From NCBI RefSeq assembly GCF_015679185.1, contig NZ_CP064939.1:496001-560000 (forward strand): 64,000 nt of DNA. The letters run 5' to 3'. This DNA is from Pedobacter endophyticus. GTDB taxonomy: Bacteria; Bacteroidota; Bacteroidia; Sphingobacteriales; Sphingobacteriaceae. The notes beneath the pieces were generated by a model. That model was not told where the DNA came from and searched no databases. It worked only from the letters and a program-made list of their open reading frames with translations. The translations under genes and the position numbers were made by a program. Shown here in pieces: positions 37,055 to 46,945 of this stretch. Position 1 is the first letter of the stretch. Every line of letters begins with the position of its first letter.

Positions 37055-37319
37055 GTTTTAAAAATTAGCTTTTATTTTAAAAATTCTAAGGTATTAATTT
37101 AATTGCAAATCTGTAAAAATTCTATAACTAAATCGTTTAATCAACTAAAAAAATACAAAGGTAGTAACTCGAATACTAAAGTGGAAATTAAGGAAGTCCG
37201 AAAGTTGGGAGTCTGCAAGTTCGAGATAAAGCGCAGGGCTGATAGTTTACATGCTTTGCGATTAAATAATCTGGTTGGCATAGCCTAGGCCCTTGCGCAT
37301 TGAGCTTCTACAAAGCCCC
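37055..37319. other. intergenic region between GH92 and the MFS transporter
   Basis: A/T-rich on the GH92 side. A short GAAGTCCGAAAGTTGGGAGT piece at 37191 belongs to the purine-rich repeat family that is expanded at 50001-50345. Nothing else recognised. Confidence 0.4.
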
Positions 37320-38546
37320 TCATTGCCTTGTCGGGGCGCTGAATCTCCATGCAAATAAGAAAATAACAGCGTAACAAACAATTGGCAAATAATACGCTGT
37401 TGCAACATCGTGCACGGCAACCAATCCCATCAAAAACGGCAGCACCGCACCTCCAACTACACCCATTGATATAAAGGATGAGGCTTGCTGTGTTCTTTTC
37501 CCGAGGTTCTTTATCCCGAGGGTAAAAATAGTGGGGAACATAATGCTGAAAAAGAAATTGATCATGAGTAAGGCGATGAAAGAAATCCATCCCAAATCCT
37601 GGGCAACAATTAAACACATCAGTACATTACCGGCTGCAAAAGTGGCGAGCAATTTATTTGGCGAAATAAATGTCATGAGGTATGTTCCTAAGAACCTTCC
37701 GGCAAGCATCATGGCCATAAACACGATCATGAAATAGCCGGCTTTCTCATTAGAAAATCCCATTTTTTCGGTGGCGAAATTGATAAAAAAGGCCCATGTT
37801 CCTCCCTGCGCTGCTACATTGAAAAACTGTGCTACAACTGCGCATTTGAAGTGAGTATGTGCAAAGAGCGGTTTATCAGGTGCGGTATCCTTGTTTAATC
37901 CGTCGGTTGGTAAATCAGCAGTAACATGCGGATCAGTTGTGTCCGGCACTTTAACGAACGAAAACGAAATGGCGATAAGGGTAATTACGATGGCAATTGC
38001 CACATATAGCATTTTTACTGAGTCGAGCCCGCCCCCCTTGTTATCGACACCAAAAATGAAGTAAGAACCCAACGCCGGGCCAATTAATGTACCAACTGCA
38101 TTAAACGACTGTGCAAAATTTACCCTTTGATCGCTGGTTCTTTGATCGCCAAGCGAGGCCATAAAAGGATGTGCAACGGTTTCTAAGGTCGACATGCCGC
38201 ACCCCAGGATAAACAGCGCAAATCTAAAAAAACCAAATGAAGCCGCATTTGCCGCCGGGAAAAACAGAAAAGAACCAATGGCATATAACGACAAACCAAG
38301 CAATACCCCTTTCTTGTACCCGAATTTCTTCATGAAAAGCCCGGCTGGGATTCCCATTACAAAGTAGGCGCCGAAAATGGAAAACTGTACAAGCCCCGAT
38401 TGTGCCCTCGATACATTTAACACTTCCTGAAAGTGCTTGTTTAGCACATCGCCCATAGTCATGGAGATTCCCCACAAGGCAAACAACGAGGTAACGAAAA
38501 TTAAGGTAGTCAGGAATCTTTTCTCGGTAAAGGGAACCTTTTGCAT
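37320..38546 (-). CDS. MFS sugar transporter of the FucP/glucose-galactose type
   Basis: 408 residues, about twelve membrane segments, inner-membrane proton-sugar symporter. FucP-family marks are LFALWGISMTMGDVLNKHFQ in the first helix, GIPAGLFMKKFGYKKG (conserved loop 2-3), ETVAHPFMASLGD, and INFATEKMGFSNEKAGYFM. Its place between GH92 and GH130 genes suggests uptake of mannose or a manno-oligosaccharide product. Confidence 0.88.
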   Translation of the reverse strand: MQKVPFTEKRFLTTLIFVTSLFALWGISMTMGDVLNKHFQEVLNVSRAQSGLVQFSIFGAYFVMGIPAGLFMKKFGYKKGVLLGLSLYAIGSFLFFPAANAASFGFFRFALFILGCGMSTLETVAHPFMASLGDQRTSDQRVNFAQSFNAVGTLIGPALGSYFIFGVDNKGGGLDSVKMLYVAIAIVITLIAISFSFVKVPDTTDPHVTADLPTDGLNKDTAPDKPLFAHTHFKCAVVAQFFNVAAQGGTWAFFINFATEKMGFSNEKAGYFMIVFMAMMLAGRFLGTYLMTFISPNKLLATFAAGNVLMCLIVAQDLGWISFIALLMINFFFSIMFPTIFTLGIKNLGKRTQQASSFISMGVVGGAVLPFLMGLVAVHDVATAYYLPIVCYAVIFLFAWRFSAPTRQ

Positions 38547-38638
38547 AGTTGATTTTGGTTAGATAGTATTATTAATTGCGCTTTCTTCTTTTGACGAAAA
38601 AGATCGCAGCGCTTATCATTGCAATTTGCGATAGAAAA

Positions 38639-39748
38639 TTATTTTTTAGCAGGATCATAAATGGCCACCGCCACCCTGCTATCTGCACATCCATAATATA
38701 AATACCATTTGTGCTTAAAATAGGCCAAACCTTCGATAAATACGGTTCCGGCGGGATATTGGCCACTTTTTTCGAAAGGTTCAGCCGGAACTAAAAATGG
38801 CTTGTCTAATCTCGCAATCAGTTGCCCGGGATTTTCGGCACTGAATAGCGCCTGGCCGGCACAATAGGCATTTGCAGTATAATTTTCATCGCCATTTTTA
38901 CCGCCTGAGTTTTTGCCGTTGTACATTAACACAATTCCGTTGGAAGTTAATACTGCCGGTGGGCCACATTCTGTAAACTGGCTGTCGAAATAACCTTTTC
39001 GGGTTGAGAACAACACTTTTAGATCGCCTTTTTCATCAACGATGGGTGCCCAGTTAACCAAATCATCCGATGTGGCTGCATATACTCTCGCCTCGCCCCA
39101 ATACATCCAATACTTTCCATTTATTTTGGTTATAACCAGTTTATCGTTAACCAGAGTGGTTACAATGGAGGCCGATTTTGTGGGCAGGTTAAAGAACTTG
39201 CCATTATGGGCTTTCCGAAAGGCAGGGCCATTCTTTTTCCAGTGAATTAAATCTTTAGATGTTGCTGCCGCTAATCTCGGCACTTTTTTGTTCCATTGTG
39301 TGTAAAGCATAAGGTAAGTCCCATCGGCCGTTACCGCAATCCGTGGATCTTCGCATCCGCCTGTCCATTCAAATTCCTTTTGATCATCATTGCCCGGAAA
39401 AACAACCGGTGTTTTTGACCTTTTCATTTTCAATCCGTCTTTGCTTTCTGCCAAACCAATTCTTGAGGTCCTTTTTCCAATTCCTATCCCCGATCTATCT
39501 TCGGCACGGTATAAAACATAGATCTTACCATTTTTTACCGTGGCGCCCGGATTGAAAGTGTCATTGCTTTCCCAATCTACCTGCTCTTGCTTTATCGGGT
39601 CAAAAAACTTGCTTGTTGTATCGGGCGAAATTACAGGGTTTGCGCCTGGTGGCCTAACAAAGGGACCGAAAGACCAGCTCGGAAGTTTTGTTTGCGCATC
39701 GACCTGGATGAAGACAAACAATAAACATAAGGTGAATAGCTTTTTCAT
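38639..39748 (-). CDS. GH130 mannoside hydrolase/phosphorylase, exported
   Basis: 369 residues with a signal peptide (to VDAQ). Five-bladed propeller of GH130: FVRPPGANPVISP, NPGATVKNGKIYVLYRAED, FEWTGGCEDPRIAVTADG, YFDSQFTECGPPAVLT, and FIEGLAYFKHKWYLYYGCADS. GH130 contains beta-mannoside phosphorylases and beta-1,2-mannosidases. Secretion argues for a hydrolase, since phosphorolysis is a cytoplasmic reaction; that part is inference. Same strand as GH92/GH125 and separated from the transporter by 92 nt. Confidence 0.88.
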   Translation of the reverse strand: MKKLFTLCLLFVFIQVDAQTKLPSWSFGPFVRPPGANPVISPDTTSKFFDPIKQEQVDWESNDTFNPGATVKNGKIYVLYRAEDRSGIGIGKRTSRIGLAESKDGLKMKRSKTPVVFPGNDDQKEFEWTGGCEDPRIAVTADGTYLMLYTQWNKKVPRLAAATSKDLIHWKKNGPAFRKAHNGKFFNLPTKSASIVTTLVNDKLVITKINGKYWMYWGEARVYAATSDDLVNWAPIVDEKGDLKVLFSTRKGYFDSQFTECGPPAVLTSNGIVLMYNGKNSGGKNGDENYTANAYCAGQALFSAENPGQLIARLDKPFLVPAEPFEKSGQYPAGTVFIEGLAYFKHKWYLYYGCADSRVAVAIYDPAKK

Positions 39749-40042
39749 GTATTTATGTTGGCAGATAATGTTTTCGATACTTAAAACGGATTTGATCTAT
39801 TGACCGCATCCTCGCCTTCCAATCAAAAAGCATTACAGCGGTACTGATATTTATATTTGGTTTGATTTTTTAAAAATAGCTATATAAAACGATTTACCAA
39901 ATTCGTGATGTGTAACAAAAACAAATACGCACTTACAGGTGGATCTTTATCGTTCTTATGCCCGACTTTGGTATGGAAAGAGAAATAGTAGCCGGTCCCT
40001 TTTGCTTATTCAGCATGAAGATTTTTTTCAAAAAGCAAAAAA

Positions 40043-40071
40043 AAACCTCTAAATGCTATATTTAGAGGTTT
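40043..40071 (-). terminator. terminator of the tRNA operon
   Basis: AAACCTCTAAAT (40043-40054) pairs perfectly with ATTTAGAGGTTT (40060-40071); in the minus direction it runs into a tract of T's. It is 25 nt past the 3' end of the last tRNA. Confidence 0.82.
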
Positions 40072-40096
40072 CAAAAAGAAATTGTATTCTTTTAAG

Positions 40097-40170
40097 TCGG
40101 GATGGCAGGATTCGAACCTACGACCTCCTGCTCCCAAAGCAGGCGCGATACCGGGCTACGCTACATCCCG
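40097..40170 (-). tRNA. tRNA-Pro (anticodon TGG), copy 2
   Basis: 74 nt cloverleaf. Acceptor CGGGATG/CATCCCG with discriminator A, anticodon arm CCTGC-TTTGGGA-GCAGG, T-arm GTAGGTTCGAATCCTGC. Identical to the copy at 40226. CCA is not encoded. Confidence 0.97.
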
Positions 40171-40225
40171 AACTGTGGTATCACCTTTTTAAAACCTTTT
40201 GTTAAAAGTGGTTTTGAACTTTTTG

Positions 40226-40299
40226 TCGGGATGGCAGGATTCGAACCTACGACCTCCTGCTCCCAAAGCAGGCGCGATACCGGGCTACGCTACATCCCG
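40226..40299 (-). tRNA. tRNA-Pro (anticodon TGG), copy 1
   Basis: Same 74-nt sequence as the copy at 40097, 55 nt upstream in transcription order. The short spacer and matching flanks suggest a recent tandem duplication. Confidence 0.97.
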
Positions 40300-40396
40300 A
40301 ACTTGGTATCTTCTTTTTTTAAACCCTTTTTCGAGGGTGGGCAAAGTTATAATTTAATATTTTATAATCACAATGTTTTGCCACTTTTTTATTTCA

Positions 40397-40484
<88 letters not shown>

Positions 40485-40564
40485 GTTTCCTCAATTTTTT
40501 TGTCCTACCGACCTTGTTTTGAGGTCTGCAAATATAGTAAAACAACCTATTCTACAAAAAAAAA

Positions 40565-42643
40565 TTACAAAACTTGTTGATAATCTATTCGCACATGATA
40601 GATACTCATGAGCATCGTCTTGAAAATCAATTTGATAGTTTCAATATCTTTTAACGTTAAATCGCAATCATCAAGCTGATTTTGTTCTAATTTGTAGTTA
40701 ATTATCCGTTCAACGATGTCATTTATGTTCTGCGCATCGGGATTTTTCAGACTTCTTGACGCTGCTTCGACCGAATCGGCAAGCATTAAAACCCCTTGCT
40801 CCTTACTAAAAGGTATGGGTCCGGGGTAACGGAAAATGTTCTCGTCGACGAATTTTTCGGGCGTGTTTTTTAAGAAAGATTGATAAAAATAATCTACCCG
40901 GGTATTGCCATGATGCGTTCTGATAAAATCGATAATGGCTTCGGGAATTTGATTTTTCCGCAAGATCTCAATTCCCTTATGCACATGCTGAATAATAATC
41001 TGTGCACTTTGCTCATAAGGCAACTTATCGTGCGGACTTACCGCGGTGTTTTGATTTTCTATAAAATATTGTGGATTGTCTACTTTGCCAATATCGTGGT
41101 ACAGCGCCCCTGCCCTTACCAAAACGGAGTTTCCGCCGATTTTAAATATTGCTGCCTCGGCCAAATTGGCTACCTGTAAAGAGTGCTGAAAGGTTCCGGG
41201 GGCTTTAAAGGCAAGTTCTCGCAGCAGCCTGTTGTTGGTATTGGTCAATTCAATTAAGGCCACATCAGAGGTGATTCCGAAAATGCGCTCGAACAAATAA
41301 ATTAATGGATAGGCCAGCAACGATAGCAAAACGCTAAAAATAAAGGGAACGAAGTTGATCCATTCGATCTCTCGGAATGAGCCCTCGCGTAATAAGGCTA
41401 TGCCTACAAACGCCACAAAGTAGGCGAAAAGGATAAACATGGCTGAAACCAGAAATCGCTCTCTTTTTACAAAATTCTTAATGCTGAATATGGCCACCAT
41501 GCCTGCTGTAACCTGATAAAATACAAATTCGAAACTATTGGCCACAAAAAAGCCTGCAATAAGTATCACGAGCATATGAAGGTAGAGGGCCAATCGGGTA
41601 TCGAACAAGATCCGGATAATAATCGGTACCACGCAAAAAGGAATGTAGTACAGGCTCGGAATCTCCAGATTGATGGCCCAGGTAAGTGCCAGCAGCATGC
41701 CCGTGGTTACAATTAGTATTAACGAAAGCTGGCGGTTATCGGCAAAAATATCTTTCCTGAATAGAAACAAAAACGACATCAGTATGGCCAGTATAAAGGC
41801 TACCAAAACCACCTGCCCCAAATAAACCAGTGCCCGACTGCCGATGGTTTTGGTTTGTGCATCGTAATTGGCCTTGTACGATTCTAGTTTCTGGTAAATC
41901 TCCTCGTCTATTACATCATTCTTTGCTACAATCAACTCCCCTTTTTGCACCATTCCACGGGTAGTGGATATGTTGTTTATAGTAGTCTCCTGTATCGTTT
42001 GGGTTAATCGTTCGTCAAAAATGATGTTAGGTGTGATGTGATCGAGCGCTAAATTATTGATCAAGTCGGCAATTACCTGGTTCGACGCCTTAAATGTGTC
42101 CTTAAAATGGTTTAAGGCCGATTCGGCGGTGTATACATCCTGTGTGTTCACTTTCCGCGAAACGTTATTTTGTACCAAAGAGAAATCGTAATTCTTATCT
42201 CCCGCCTGGTGTTTAACATTTAAGCCAATAATTCCCTTTTGATAAATAGCTTGCAGGATCTTGTACGCCTGTGTTCTATAGTTGAGCCTATCTTTCTCGC
42301 CCAGCTGGGTTGATTTCCACTTGATGTCAAATTCATTCAAAAATTCCTCAAGCGAATTTTCCATCACGTCGCTTTCAAACTGATACACCGGAAGAATATC
42401 TTTCAATGCATTTTTCTTATCGATACTAACCTGTGGGTTGGTTTTTAATATCGCAAAGCTAAAGGGCGAAATCAAATCCTTGTTCTTCCACACCGTATTC
42501 TTTTCAAACTCGTACCTAAACCGTGGTTGTTTCGGTAAAAAGAGCGTAATGATGAAGACAGTAAATATCATCATCACATATTTTAGATTGGATGAATACT
42601 TACGATAAAGGATTTTGTGTGAATTTCTTTTGATTTTTGCCAA
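40565..42643 (-). CDS. 7TM-HD family phosphohydrolase (PgpH/YqfF-like, probable c-di-AMP phosphodiesterase)
   Basis: 692 residues. N-terminal membrane anchor (MMIFTVFIITLFLP), a large extracytoplasmic 7TMR-HDED domain (about 55-280), about seven membrane helices (280-470), and a C-terminal cytoplasmic HD domain. The metal-binding histidines and aspartates are in FQHSLQVANLAEAA and GALYHDIGKVDNP (HD near 516), with FIRTHHGNTRVDYF and MLADSVEAASRSL. The architecture equals Listeria PgpH, which hydrolyses c-di-AMP. Diverges from the SPFH gene. Confidence 0.9.
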   Translation of the reverse strand: MAKIKRNSHKILYRKYSSNLKYVMMIFTVFIITLFLPKQPRFRYEFEKNTVWKNKDLISPFSFAILKTNPQVSIDKKNALKDILPVYQFESDVMENSLEEFLNEFDIKWKSTQLGEKDRLNYRTQAYKILQAIYQKGIIGLNVKHQAGDKNYDFSLVQNNVSRKVNTQDVYTAESALNHFKDTFKASNQVIADLINNLALDHITPNIIFDERLTQTIQETTINNISTTRGMVQKGELIVAKNDVIDEEIYQKLESYKANYDAQTKTIGSRALVYLGQVVLVAFILAILMSFLFLFRKDIFADNRQLSLILIVTTGMLLALTWAINLEIPSLYYIPFCVVPIIIRILFDTRLALYLHMLVILIAGFFVANSFEFVFYQVTAGMVAIFSIKNFVKRERFLVSAMFILFAYFVAFVGIALLREGSFREIEWINFVPFIFSVLLSLLAYPLIYLFERIFGITSDVALIELTNTNNRLLRELAFKAPGTFQHSLQVANLAEAAIFKIGGNSVLVRAGALYHDIGKVDNPQYFIENQNTAVSPHDKLPYEQSAQIIIQHVHKGIEILRKNQIPEAIIDFIRTHHGNTRVDYFYQSFLKNTPEKFVDENIFRYPGPIPFSKEQGVLMLADSVEAASRSLKNPDAQNINDIVERIINYKLEQNQLDDCDLTLKDIETIKLIFKTMLMSIYHVRIDYQQVL

Positions 42644-42776
42644 AGCGATAAAATTATTGTGCTTTCAAAATTAACATTTTTATCTAATAACTTGAATTCG
42701 TTATTGTTCAACGCTTACTGCTTAGTTGTTTTAACTGCTTAATTGGTGAATTGTTTGATTGATGAATTGCTTAATT

Positions 42777-42840
42777 GCTAATTCCCAACTGAAAACTGCT
42801 AATTCCCAACTGAAAACTGAAAACCGCCAACTGAAAATAT
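42777..42840. repeat. 21-bp tandem repeat upstream of the SPFH gene
   Basis: GCTAATTCCCAACTGAAAACT begins at 42777 and recurs at 42798, followed by degenerate thirds (GAAAACCGCCAACTGAAAAT). Direct non-coding repeat; an in-frame ATG at 42759 reads through it but is not taken as the start. Confidence 0.7.
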
Positions 42841-42893
42841 TTGTAAATACCAAAACTTTTATTTTACTTTATGATATCAAATTAATATCAATC

Positions 42894-43751
42894 ATGTATC
42901 AAGAAAAAATTATCAATCCTCCATCGGGGTATGTTACCTTCGCCTTATTTTTAGGCTTGCTAGGTGTATCTGTTTTTTGCTTTGTAACCGAACGCTTCAT
43001 CTGGGGCGGCAGCCTCCTCGCCTTCGATTTCTTTCTGGTTCTTCCGGGGCTGATCATCAATAACCCCAATGAATCTAAAGTACTCACATTGTTCGGAAAA
43101 TACGTGGGCACGGTGAAGAGCGATGGGTTTTTCTGGGTAAATCCGCTAACTGCAAAAAGAAAGGTTTCATTAAGGGCTAACAACCTCAATGGCCAACAGC
43201 TAAAAGTGAACGATAAGCAGGGAAACCCGATAGAAATTGCTGCCGTTGTGGTTTGGAAGGTAAACGAAACGGCAAAGGCTATTTTCTCTGTCGAAAACTA
43301 CATCCAATATGTAAGCATCCAAAGTGAGGCCGCGGTTAGGCATTTGGCCAATATATTTCCTTACGACCATGCCGAGGGCGAAGAAGAAAGCATTACCTTA
43401 AAAGACGGTGCAGAGAAAGTGAGTGCGCTGTTAGAAAACGAGTTAAACGAGCGCCTTTCGCGGGCAGGAATTGAGGTGTTGGAGGCACGTATATCGCACC
43501 TTGCCTATGCCCCCGAAATTGCCAGCGCTATGTTGCAGCGTCAGCAGGCCACAGCTGTTATTGCCGCTCGAAAGCTTATTGTTGAAGGCGCCGTAGGGAT
43601 GGTTGAAATGGCGCTCGAAAAGCTTTCGGAAAAAGGAATTGTTGAGTTGGATGAAGAACGCAAAGCGGCTATGGTAAGCAATTTGCTGGTAGTGCTTTGT
43701 GGCGATAAACACGTACAACCGGTGGTAAACACGGGCACGCTTTATAACTAA
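42894..43751 (+). CDS. SPFH/band-7 domain membrane protein
   Basis: 285 residues from ATG 42894 ([15 protein letters not shown]). A start 45 codons upstream is rejected because that extension is translated repeat DNA. Two membrane helices ([36 protein letters not shown]), then the SPFH domain ([48 protein letters not shown]) and a helical stretch ending in a short tail. These proteins oligomerise in membrane microdomains. First gene of a three-gene unit with 1-nt gaps. Confidence 0.9.
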   Translation: MYQEKIINPPSGYVTFALFLGLLGVSVFCFVTERFIWGGSLLAFDFFLVLPGLIINNPNESKVLTLFGKYVGTVKSDGFFWVNPLTAKRKVSLRANNLNGQQLKVNDKQGNPIEIAAVVVWKVNETAKAIFSVENYIQYVSIQSEAAVRHLANIFPYDHAEGEEESITLKDGAEKVSALLENELNERLSRAGIEVLEARISHLAYAPEIASAMLQRQQATAVIAARKLIVEGAVGMVEMALEKLSEKGIVELDEERKAAMVSNLLVVLCGDKHVQPVVNTGTLYN

Positions 43752-43752
43752 T

Positions 43753-44271
43753 ATGGAATTTGAGGAAAAACAAGCGTTAAAAATCTGGTGGCTATATTTG
43801 GTTATGGGCGCAACCACTTTGCCCACCATTGCCATCCTTTTTTCGAAGTATGGGCCCGGCCTTGAAGGCATGAAAGAAATGTATTTTGCTCCGGTTTTTG
43901 CCGCTCTTTCTCCTTTTTTAATTGTTTTTCTCATTCAGAAAAGTAAGCTTAAGTTAAAGCTTACTGAGGCTGGCTTCTCCTACCGATACTTCCCTTTTCA
44001 TATAAAAACAAAAGTTTTGGATTGGGCAGCTATAGAAAAGGCGTACATCAGAAAGTACGATGCATTTTCGGAATATGGCGGCTTTGGGGTCGGAATAAGA
44101 CTTTGGTTTAAGTTTAGCGACAGAGCGTACATTTTAAATGATAAGAACAAAGGACTACAACTCGAGCTAAAAAACGGCAAGAAGTTGTTGTTCAGTTCGA
44201 ATAAAATTGATGAAATGGAGCTGTTCCTCATTAATTTGAAAATAAAGTATAATATAGAAGCAATACGATAG
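43753..44271 (+). CDS. small membrane protein with PH-like cytoplasmic domain, function unknown
   Basis: 172 residues. Two membrane helices at about 10-30 and 45-65 (LYLVMGATTLPTIAILF, YFAPVFAALSPFLIVFLI), then a soluble beta-rich domain (KLKLTEAGFSYRYFPFHIKT, VLDWAAIEKAYIRKY, GIRLWFKFSDRAYILN, LQLELKNGKKLLFSSNK). The latter resembles bacterial PH/YdbT-like domains in pattern. Starts one base after the SPFH stop. No known function; linked to membrane organisation by context only. Confidence 0.65.
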   Translation: MEFEEKQALKIWWLYLVMGATTLPTIAILFSKYGPGLEGMKEMYFAPVFAALSPFLIVFLIQKSKLKLKLTEAGFSYRYFPFHIKTKVLDWAAIEKAYIRKYDAFSEYGGFGVGIRLWFKFSDRAYILNDKNKGLQLELKNGKKLLFSSNKIDEMELFLINLKIKYNIEAIR

Positions 44272-44272
44272 C

Positions 44273-44467
44273 ATGGCGGAAAAAGAGAAAGATAAAAAGG
44301 CTTTTGTATTAAGGATTAACCCGGCGTTGTTGAGGGAAGTAGAAACCTGGGCTGCCGAGGAATTTAGAAGTACCAATGGGCAAATTGAGTTCTTGCTTAC
44401 ACAGGCCATTAAATCGCGAAAAAGGGGGAAAAAGTCAGAAAGTCCGGAGTCCGAAGACCGATGTTGA
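44273..44467 (+). CDS. Arc/CopG-type ribbon-helix-helix DNA-binding protein
   Basis: 64 residues. Residues 10-48 read as a ribbon-helix-helix: KAFVLRINPALLREVETW, then AAEEFRSTNGQIEFLLTQAI, with the RS-x-NGQIE turn typical of Arc-like regulators. Starts one base after the previous stop. The last dozen residues (KKSESPESEDRC) are encoded by AAGTCCGGAGTCCGAAG-type repeat DNA, so the native end may have been altered. Probable autoregulator of the SPFH cassette, by position. Confidence 0.78.
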   Translation: MAEKEKDKKAFVLRINPALLREVETWAAEEFRSTNGQIEFLLTQAIKSRKRGKKSESPESEDRC

Positions 44468-44658
44468 GACGTAAGTCTTATAAATCTGGTCGTCCGGTGA
44501 ATACTTGCGTATTGCCTTTGTTTATCGGATGGCTCGACGACTAACCAGTGAACCAATAAACCAGCGAATATCATAAAATGACTTATTCTTCGTTACCTAA
44601 ACGGTTAAAAATTGATAACTTAGTAGCCTAACCAAAAGTTCATAAGAAAAATTAATTC

Positions 44659-45834
44659 ATGAAAGAAGTTGTAATTGTATCAGCAGTAAGAACCCCTATT
44701 GGTAGTTTTGGCGGGTCGTTGGCCCAGTTTTCGGCTACTCAGTTGGGCGGTTTCGCTATAAAGGCCGCTATTGAAAAGGTTGGCTTAAAGCCAGATCAAA
44801 TTCAGGAGGTTTACATGGGCAACGTGCTATCGGCAAATTTAGGACAAGCACCGGCTACGCAAGCTGCAAAATTTGCCGGCCTGCCCGATCTTCCCGCAAC
44901 AACAATAAACAAGGTATGTGCTTCGGGTACCAAAGCCATTATGCTGGCTGCACAAAGCATCGCCAATGGCGATAACGATGTAATTGTGGCGGGTGGAATG
45001 GAAAGTATGAGCAATGTTCCTTATTATTTGGATAAAGCCAGAAATGGTTATCGCCTGGGCCACGGACAAATAACCGATGGTTTGGTGAAAGATGGCCTTT
45101 GGGACGTTTACAATGATTATCACATGGGCTCGGCCGCTGAATTATGTGCAACAGATTGTAATATTTCTCGAGCGGATCAGGATCAGTTTGCTATCGAATC
45201 GTACAAAAGAGCGCAGGCCGCCCAGGCAAATGGAAAGTTCTCAGAAGAGATCGTAGCCATTGAAGTTAAGGATAGAAAAGGCGAAGTTACCCTGGTTGAT
45301 ACTGATGATGAGCCTACGGCAGTAAAATTCGACAAAATTCCATCCCTGAAACCAGTTTTTAAGAAAGATGGAACAGTTACGGCTGCAAATGCCTCTACTT
45401 TAAATGATGGTGCAGCGGCATTGGTATTAATGAGTGCCGATAAGGCCCGGGAGCTCGGAATTAAGCCGTTGGCAAAAATTTTAAGTTTTGCTGATGCTCA
45501 GCAGGCACCAGAATGGTTTACAACGGCGCCATCTAAAGCCATCCCACTGGCGTTACACAAGGCCAATATTGATATTAAGGAGGTAGATTTTTTTGAGATT
45601 AATGAGGCTTTTTCGGTGGTATCGATTGCAAACAACCAAAAGCTGAATCTCAACGAAGCACAGGTAAATGTTAATGGCGGTGCGGTTTCGTTAGGTCATC
45701 CGCTGGGTGCCTCGGGTGCACGAATTGTGGTTACGTTGCTTTCGGTTTTACAACAAAACAATGGTAAAATAGGTGTTGCAGGCATTTGTAATGGCGGTGG
45801 TGGGGCAAGTGCGTTGGTTATTGAAATGAGGTAG
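44659..45834 (+). CDS. acetyl-CoA C-acetyltransferase (thiolase)
   Basis: 391 residues, normal for the biosynthetic/degradative thiolase class. Condenses or cleaves acetoacetyl-CoA. Active-site Cys is in [14 protein letters not shown] near residue 88, the His in [11 protein letters not shown] and the second Cys in [11 protein letters not shown] near the end. [15 protein letters not shown] is also conserved. Cytoplasmic, monocistronic. The exact pathway (fatty acid, branched chain, mevalonate) cannot be told from this context. Confidence 0.95.
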   Translation: MKEVVIVSAVRTPIGSFGGSLAQFSATQLGGFAIKAAIEKVGLKPDQIQEVYMGNVLSANLGQAPATQAAKFAGLPDLPATTINKVCASGTKAIMLAAQSIANGDNDVIVAGGMESMSNVPYYLDKARNGYRLGHGQITDGLVKDGLWDVYNDYHMGSAAELCATDCNISRADQDQFAIESYKRAQAAQANGKFSEEIVAIEVKDRKGEVTLVDTDDEPTAVKFDKIPSLKPVFKKDGTVTAANASTLNDGAAALVLMSADKARELGIKPLAKILSFADAQQAPEWFTTAPSKAIPLALHKANIDIKEVDFFEINEAFSVVSIANNQKLNLNEAQVNVNGGAVSLGHPLGASGARIVVTLLSVLQQNNGKIGVAGICNGGGGASALVIEMR

Positions 45835-45908
45835 AGGATGGAAAGGTTTATGGTGATGGATAATCATCTGCGAATCGATACACACCAAGGCCAAAAGAAA
45901 TTTTGCGA

Positions 45909-46799
45909 ATGAAGATTAAATATTATATCCTTTTGGTAGTTGCTTTTCTTGGAATGCGTGCGTCTGCTCAGCAGAAAAATAAACTCGATGTTTTTCAGGA
46001 TTCATTGATCAAGCTTTCTACATCGACCATTGCCGCTGCAACTGACGAAAAAAAGGCTGAGGTGAACGGCCGTTTTGTAAAAACGATGGTTGAAGCTTTA
46101 AAAACGCCGAACTCATTCACCTACGGTTTCGATTCACTGAAAAACGTTTCCGTAATTAAATCGCCCGATCAGGCTTTTCGCATCCTCAGTTGGTACATCC
46201 AACAAAGTGACGGAACTTACCGTTACTATGGCACTATTCAGATGAATACCAATAACGGCCCGTTGAAGCTGTACCCGCTGATCGATCAAACGGAAAACCT
46301 TGCCGACGAAAATAGCATCACCGATAACCAAAAATGGCTTGGTGCCCGGTATTATGAAATTGTGCCCATAAAAAGTGGTAATAGGCTTCCGTATTATATT
46401 TTACTCGGCTGGAAAGGCAATACTGAAAGTACTACGAAGAAGATTATAGAAGTTTTGACGTTCAACAACAATAACGTGGTGTTCGGCGCTCCGGTGTTTG
46501 ATGGTAAAGCGCTGAAGGGCAAGAACCGCATCATTTTTGAGTATACAAAATCGAATGCGATGTACCTCAAAACCGACCAGAAGGCCGGAATGATCGTTTT
46601 TGATCACCTTGCTCCTTTCGATCCCGAAATGGTTGGTCGGTTTGAGTTTTACGGCTCGGATGGCACATTTGATGGTTTCAAGGTTATTGGTGGAAGATTA
46701 AAGCTGCAGGAAAATTTAACGCTTAATAACGACCCAACGGCTATGGACGAGTTGTACGCTGATCCAAGCAAAAATCTGAAACCCAACCGCAAATTTTAG
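45909..46799 (+). CDS. exported protein of unknown function
   Basis: 296 residues from ATG 45909, chosen over a TTG two codons upstream. Signal peptide MKIKYYILLVVAFLGMRASA-Q. The body has FTYGFDSLKNVSVIKSPDQAFRI, LSWYIQQSDGTYRYYGTIQM, YYILLGWKGNTEST and VFDHLAPFDPEMVGRFEFYG. These look like a conserved periplasmic protein of Sphingobacteria/Flavobacteria whose role I do not know. No catalytic motif seen. Confidence 0.7.
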   Translation: MKIKYYILLVVAFLGMRASAQQKNKLDVFQDSLIKLSTSTIAAATDEKKAEVNGRFVKTMVEALKTPNSFTYGFDSLKNVSVIKSPDQAFRILSWYIQQSDGTYRYYGTIQMNTNNGPLKLYPLIDQTENLADENSITDNQKWLGARYYEIVPIKSGNRLPYYILLGWKGNTESTTKKIIEVLTFNNNNVVFGAPVFDGKALKGKNRIIFEYTKSNAMYLKTDQKAGMIVFDHLAPFDPEMVGRFEFYGSDGTFDGFKVIGGRLKLQENLTLNNDPTAMDELYADPSKNLKPNRKF

Positions 46800-46945
46800 C
46801 ATTTAACAAAACTTAACAACTTCATTACCGTTCGGCCAAGCCAAAAATTTGTGAGTTTAACATTCACTGACTATATTGCGCCTTGCAAACTAGCTTAAAC
46901 AACACACAGATTCTGAATTCATAAACTAAAACCAACAAATGTTTT

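Noticed and set aside
42759..42893. Earlier start for the SPFH protein
   Set aside because: The extra 45 codons translate a 21-bp tandem repeat; the domain and membrane segments begin after the ATG at 42894.
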